Source: DATIHK01 sp035480775 (GTDB taxonomy: Bacteria > Patescibacteriota > WWE3 > UBA101185 > UBA10185). From it: 8,158 bases of DNA. Numbering within the stretch: position 1 is the first letter of the stretch; each line of letters begins with the position of its first letter. Location of the stretch: positions 1 through 8,158 of the forward strand of contig DATIHK010000070.1 of NCBI GenBank assembly GCA_035480775.1. Reading direction: 5' to 3'. Under the pieces are notes generated by a model, which saw only the letters and a program-made list of their open reading frames with translations, was not told where the DNA came from and did no database searches. Positions 5,466 to 8,158 of this stretch are shown piece by piece. Both the position numbers and the translations under genes were made by a program.

Positions 5466-5497
5466 AGGAGTTACTTCGTAAAGGAGTTACTTCGTAA
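5455..5497. repeat. 16-bp tandem repeat (2.7 copies) joining two convergent gene ends
   Basis: TTACTTCGTAAAGGAG occurs at 5455-5470 and 5471-5486 without a mismatch, followed by the first 11 bases again at 5487-5497. The rsmA stop TAA (5463-5465) lies in copy 1, and the cyclophilin stop, TTA on the plus strand (5487-5489), lies in copy 3. Each TTACTTCGTAA block is an imperfect palindrome (TTAC/GTAA), so it carries a potential stop for each strand. The AAAGGAG parts look like SD sites but have no start codon at a suitable distance. No terminator is visible between the genes. Confidence 0.9.
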
Positions 5498-6248
5498 TAA
5501 TCTCTACGCTAGTTACAAATATGTCTTGTGTTGGAACCGAATTTTCTCCCGGCATATTTGGATTTGCTGATGTCGGAGTGTTAGCAATTTTATCAATAAC
5601 AGCTAAGCTAGCCTCATCTTCGGCTTTACCAAAGATCACATAATTTTTTGATAGTTGGTAATTTTTGTGCATTATAAAAAACTGACTTCCGTTAGTGTTG
5701 GGTCCGCTATTGGCCATAGCAATTGTTCCGGCAGTATAATCTCGGGTAATAGGCTCGTCCGCAAACTGATATCCAGGACCTCCGGTACCGTTGCCTTTTG
5801 GATCGCCACCTTGAATCATAAAGTCTTTAATAATTCTGTGGAATTTTGTGTTGTTATAAAAGCCTTGCTGAGACAAAAACACAAAGTTGTTAACAGTAAT
5901 AGGATTTTCTTTTTCAAATAAATCTAGTTTAATATCTCCGTCAGTCGTATGAATTACTGCGTGATAATCTTTTGTTGAATCGAGCATCATATCTGGTGCT
6001 TTATCAAATTGCTTAGTTTGAGTTATCTCTGGTGTAGGTGTCATAGCCGGTGTTGGCGCCTCTTGCGAAGAGGAGCTTTGATCAATTGCGTTGGCCACAT
6101 TGGTATCGAGCGAAGGAACCACTCCTTGCAAAGGTGCTTGGTTTACAGTGTTGTTTTCTAATGTGCCACTGCCGAAAGCTTTAAATAAAAAAAAGCCCGC
6201 AATTCCTAAGATCACTAATGATATTAATATATAATCTTTAGATTCCAT
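5487..6248 (-). CDS. Membrane-anchored cyclophilin-type peptidyl-prolyl isomerase
   Basis: Catalyses cis-trans isomerisation of Xaa-Pro bonds, here probably outside the cytoplasmic membrane. Of 253 residues, 6-25 form one hydrophobic helix, 26-92 are a low-complexity linker rich in Ser, Thr, Pro and Gln (SSSSQEAPTPAMTPTPE), and about 95-252 form the cyclophilin domain. Active-site residues can be matched to human CypA: R138 (R55), F143 (F60), M144 (M61), Q146 (Q63), N180 (N102), Q189 (Q111) and F191 (F113). The CypA Trp121 position is Leu, as in many bacterial cyclophilins. No lipobox cysteine is seen, so the helix is more likely an anchor than a lipoprotein signal. The ATG at 6248 has neither an SD site nor a -10 at the 6-nt spacing seen elsewhere; TATAGAAT further upstream on the minus strand (6300-6293) is a possible promoter. 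It converges on rsmA. Confidence 0.93.
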   Translation of the reverse strand: MESKDYILISLVILGIAGFFLFKAFGSGTLENNTVNQAPLQGVVPSLDTNVANAIDQSSSSQEAPTPAMTPTPEITQTKQFDKAPDMMLDSTKDYHAVIHTTDGDIKLDLFEKENPITVNNFVFLSQQGFYNNTKFHRIIKDFMIQGGDPKGNGTGGPGYQFADEPITRDYTAGTIAMANSGPNTNGSQFFIMHKNYQLSKNYVIFGKAEDEASLAVIDKIANTPTSANPNMPGENSVPTQDIFVTSVEIITK

Positions 6249-6315
6249 AGTACTTAAATGATTTTTATGGGCAGTGCGAAATTTTTTAGATCTATTCTAT
6301 AACTAGCGTTTAGCA

Positions 6316-6437
6316 AGGTCCGTGCCACTCTTTAACTTATTGGTTAAATTTAAGCCTGCACGGACCCAGTAGGCCCAGCAGGAACCGCAAGACCCATTGT
6401 TTGTCTCTATTTTTTTCACCCTCGCCCAAAGGACGAG
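6316..6437. other. G+C-rich intergenic block with inverted repeats, possible structured RNA
   Basis: The gap between the cyclophilin start and the first FemAB gene holds a block much richer in G+C than its surroundings. GGTCCGTGC (6317-6325) pairs perfectly with GCACGGACC (6358-6366), and the loop holds TTTAAC/GTTAAA (6331-6336 and 6343-6348). CCTGC (6355-6359) could instead pair with GCAGG (6378-6382), excluding the longer stem. A seven-T run (6410-6416) follows on the plus strand, and a second small hairpin, CTCG...CGAG, lies at 6421-6437. TATAAC (6298-6303) could act as a plus-strand -10. It could be a small RNA, a leader of the cyclophilin gene on the minus strand, or a decayed remnant; I match it to no known RNA family. 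Confidence 0.4.
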
Positions 6438-6479
6438 CGTTCCTAAGTCAAAATTAACCTATATGTGTATATAAGTCAA

Positions 6480-6494
6480 TGCTATACTTTGGGC
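6480..6494 (+). promoter_or_regulatory. Leaderless-type extended -10 for the FemAB operon
   Basis: TGC followed by TATACT (6483-6488) forms an extended -10 that ends exactly 6 nt before the ATG at 6495. No SD site precedes that ATG. This spacing is the main reason to prefer 6495 over the upstream in-frame ATG at 6465, which lies before the promoter element. Confidence 0.6.
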
Positions 6495-7427
6495 ATGTTT
6501 ACGCACGTGGTTCAATCTAAAGAGTGGGGAGATTTCAAAAATATTTACGGTACTCCTGCCTTTAGAGTTGGTGAAATTCAATATACAATTCACAAAGTTC
6601 CATTTACAGATTTTTACTATGCTTATGCTCCTAAAGTTGATCCAAGTAAGATTGATTTTGACGAAGTAGCAAAATCTTTAAAAGGACACAATTGCATTGC
6701 CGTAAATTTTGATGTTCCAAATGTTGTAAAAGGGTCTGAAGAAGAACGCTTAGCTATTCAAACCTTCGAACGCTGTATGCCAGCTCCACGTGATCAGTTT
6801 GCTCGTTTTAATATTTTATTAGATATCACAAAAACCGAAGACCAGCTTTTAGAAAAGATGCACTATAAGCATAGATACAATATTAAATACGCCGAAAAAA
6901 ATGGAGTTACTGTTAAATCTGCTCAAAATGTAAAAGACTTCGAAACATTTTTTGAATTGTTTAAAGCTACTGCAATTCGCCAAAAATACTACATTCATCC
7001 TAAACTCTATTATCAAAAAATTTGGGATTTGTTTCATCCAAAAGGTTTATGTGAAATTCTAACCGCGTTTCACGATGGCGAGCCTTTGGCCTCTTGGATG
7101 TTTTTTATTTACGACAACACTCTGTACTACCCGTACGGCGGATCTTCAGATGCCAAGCGCAATTTAAACGCCAGTACTTTGGTAGCTTGGGAAGGTATAA
7201 AACTGGGTAAAGCGCAAGGATGTCAGACGTTTGATATGTGGGGTGCTTCGAAAGATCCACAAGATACTTCAGATGCATGGTATGGTTTTACTAACTTTAA
7301 ATTAAAATTTGGTGGAAAGTATGTTGAATATATGCATTCTTACGATTTTGTGGTAAACAAAGCTGCGTATGATTTATTTAACACGGCTAATTCATTAAGA
7401 TGGAAAATACTCACACTAATACGATAG
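6495..7427 (+). CDS. FemAB/FemX-like peptidoglycan interpeptide bridge aminoacyltransferase, copy 1
   Basis: A 310-residue cytoplasmic protein resembling FemX/FemAB enzymes, which use aminoacyl-tRNA to add amino acids to the stem peptide of lipid II. The fold is two GNAT-like domains. Family features seen by eye are SKEWGDFK (8-15) near the N-terminus, the basic KHRYNIKYAEKNGV segment (125-138) opening the second domain, YYPYGGSSDAKRNLNAS (211-227), and FDMWGAS followed by GFTNFKLKFGG (246-274) near the end. It lacks the long coiled-coil arm of FemA and is near the length of FemX. The amino acid donor and acceptor cannot be read from sequence; some relatives in reduced genomes are annotated only as GNAT proteins. 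The start is the ATG at 6495 from the TATACT spacing. Its last 28 bases overlap the next gene in another frame, indicating an operon. Confidence 0.85.
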   Translation: MFTHVVQSKEWGDFKNIYGTPAFRVGEIQYTIHKVPFTDFYYAYAPKVDPSKIDFDEVAKSLKGHNCIAVNFDVPNVVKGSEEERLAIQTFERCMPAPRDQFARFNILLDITKTEDQLLEKMHYKHRYNIKYAEKNGVTVKSAQNVKDFETFFELFKATAIRQKYYIHPKLYYQKIWDLFHPKGLCEILTAFHDGEPLASWMFFIYDNTLYYPYGGSSDAKRNLNASTLVAWEGIKLGKAQGCQTFDMWGASKDPQDTSDAWYGFTNFKLKFGGKYVEYMHSYDFVVNKAAYDLFNTANSLRWKILTLIR

Positions 7428-8158
7428 AGCAATTAGATATTAGACAAGCGCCTCAATGGGCAGAGTGCCTTGCCCTATACGGATGGAAATCTATAAAAAC
7501 TTCCGGCGGAATAGATGTAGAAGTTTTACACAATCCGTTAGGAGGATTTATAAAAGTTCAAAAACCAGATCAAGTAACTCCACAAGATTTAGAAGAAATA
7601 GAAAAAATTGCTGCAGAACAAAAAGCCTTATTAATGATAATTGAACCGAGCCTTGTACAAAATTTAGACCAGCTTTACTCTGCCGGATTTGTTAAAAGCA
7701 ATTTCTTTTTAACTCCAGTTAAGACATTAATTTTAGATTTACAAAAAACCGAAACCGAATTGTGGAATGATTTATCGCATAGCTGTAAATATTCAATAAA
7801 CCGAGCGAAGCGCGAAAAAAATACTGTCGAATTTTATACCAATCCCTCAGAAGAAAAATTAAAAGAATTTTTCGCGGTCTACAAAGAAACCGGAGTCGCT
7901 AAAAAATATCCAACTAAGTCGTGGGACGACTTAAAAAAGCGCGTCGAAGCATTTAAAGATAAATCACATTTAGCTTTAACTTATGATGCTAATCACGTTT
8001 TAGATGGTGGAAAGTTTTATGTTGGTTACAAAAATAACGTTTGGTATATTTATGGCGGAACGAGTGCGTCAGGTCGCAAAAATAAATCTGGGTATTTGTT
8101 GTTGTGGGAATCTATGCTCGAGCTAAAAAAACTGGGATACCAAAAATTAGATTTGGAT
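7400..8158 (+). CDS. FemAB-like aminoacyltransferase, copy 2, C-terminus beyond window
   Basis: The frame is open for 253 codons from the ATG at 7400 to the right edge, so the gene is partial. It is a second FemAB/FemX-like protein: QAPQWAECLALYGWKS (16-31) corresponds to the N-terminal SKEWGDF region of copy 1, HSCKYSINRAKREKNTVEF (127-145) to its KHRYNIKYAEKNGVTV segment, and YIYGGTSASGRKNKSGYLLLW (217-236) to its YYPYGGSSDAKRNLNAS region. The break falls at QKLDLD, where copy 1 reads QTFDMWG, so perhaps 60 residues are missing. Similarity between the copies is clear in pattern but low in identity, pointing to an old duplication or separate recruitment. The ATG overlaps copy 1 by 28 bp and has no SD site, so translation is probably coupled. 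Tandem copies would fit stepwise addition of bridge residues, as with FemA and FemB. Confidence 0.85.
   Translation, partial: MENTHTNTIEQLDIRQAPQWAECLALYGWKSIKTSGGIDVEVLHNPLGGFIKVQKPDQVTPQDLEEIEKIAAEQKALLMIIEPSLVQNLDQLYSAGFVKSNFFLTPVKTLILDLQKTETELWNDLSHSCKYSINRAKREKNTVEFYTNPSEEKLKEFFAVYKETGVAKKYPTKSWDDLKKRVEAFKDKSHLALTYDANHVLDGGKFYVGYKNNVWYIYGGTSASGRKNKSGYLLLWESMLELKKLGYQKLDLD

Noticed and set aside
6317..6416. Signal recognition particle RNA or T-box leader
   Set aside because: The plus strand has AGGCCC and CAGGAACC but no GGAA tetraloop with the AGCAGC side, and the ends do not pair. The minus strand has GAGTGGCACGGACC but not the conserved T-box TGGNACC core, and the downstream gene is not amino-acid related.
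6303..6440. Minus-strand 45-codon frame containing NGSCGSCWAY, which matches the active-site motif of papain-family proteases
   Set aside because: Nothing else of a C1 protease is present: stops flank the frame on both sides, and the His and Asn regions are missing. The match arises from a short G+C-rich stretch and is probably chance, though a decayed remnant cannot be fully excluded.
6465..6494. Longer first FemAB protein starting at 6465
   Set aside because: The extra 10 codons span the TATACT -10 element, and the family-like sequence starts at the ATG at 6495.
7456..7644. 62-codon plus-strand frame inside the second FemAB gene
   Set aside because: It lies out of frame within a long open frame that clearly resembles FemAB proteins; its Arg/Ser-rich product is typical of a shadow.
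1..8158. CRISPR array, insertion sequence, defence system or recoded UGA
   Set aside because: No spaced repeats, transposase, long terminal inverted repeats or defence-type domains were found. UGA closes two genes and appears in no coding frame.

Overview
The window reads as a piece of the chromosome of a small-genome bacterium, most plausibly a Candidate Phyla Radiation (Patescibacteria) lineage such as Microgenomates or Katanobacteria. This placement is an inference from the AT-rich core genes, short intergenic gaps, reduced protein lengths, a G5-3D wall protein beside FemAB-type proteins, and start regions that mostly lack Shine-Dalgarno (SD) sequences. No rRNA, tRNA, mobile element or CRISPR array is visible. 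TGA serves only as a stop, so the genetic code looks standard.

Layout from left to right. (1) A minus-strand gene for an unknown single-pass membrane protein runs off the left edge (1-270). (2) It is divergent from a UvrD/PcrA-type helicase (373-2319). (3) Two small minus-strand genes (3056 to 2403) encode unknown helical proteins that look like diverged copies of each other and end at a strong intrinsic terminator. (4) Divergent from them is a secreted or membrane-anchored G5-3D wall protein (3166-3885), followed by an unknown 73-residue protein (3929-4150) with its own promoter and SD site. (5) A shared hairpin separates this from a minus-strand SPOUT RNA methyltransferase (4674 to 4204), which faces away from rsmA (4695-5465) across only 20 bp. 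(6) rsmA converges on a membrane-anchored cyclophilin (6248 to 5487), and both reading frames end inside one 16-bp tandem repeat. (7) After a 246-bp gap holding a G+C-rich inverted repeat come two overlapping FemAB-like genes (6495-7427 and 7400 to the right edge).

Functionally the window mixes RNA maturation (RsmA, SPOUT methyltransferase), DNA repair or replication (helicase) and the cell envelope (G5-3D protein, FemAB pair, anchored cyclophilin).

The most striking pattern is in the promoters. Five genes (helicase, G5-3D, SPOUT methyltransferase, rsmA, first FemAB) have a -10-like hexamer ending exactly 6 nt before the start codon, as expected for leaderless mRNAs. Three small unknown genes instead have good SD sites and more distant promoters. 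The SPOUT methyltransferase and rsmA share one overlapping TATA core as a back-to-back leaderless promoter. No complete new defence or mobile system was recognised.
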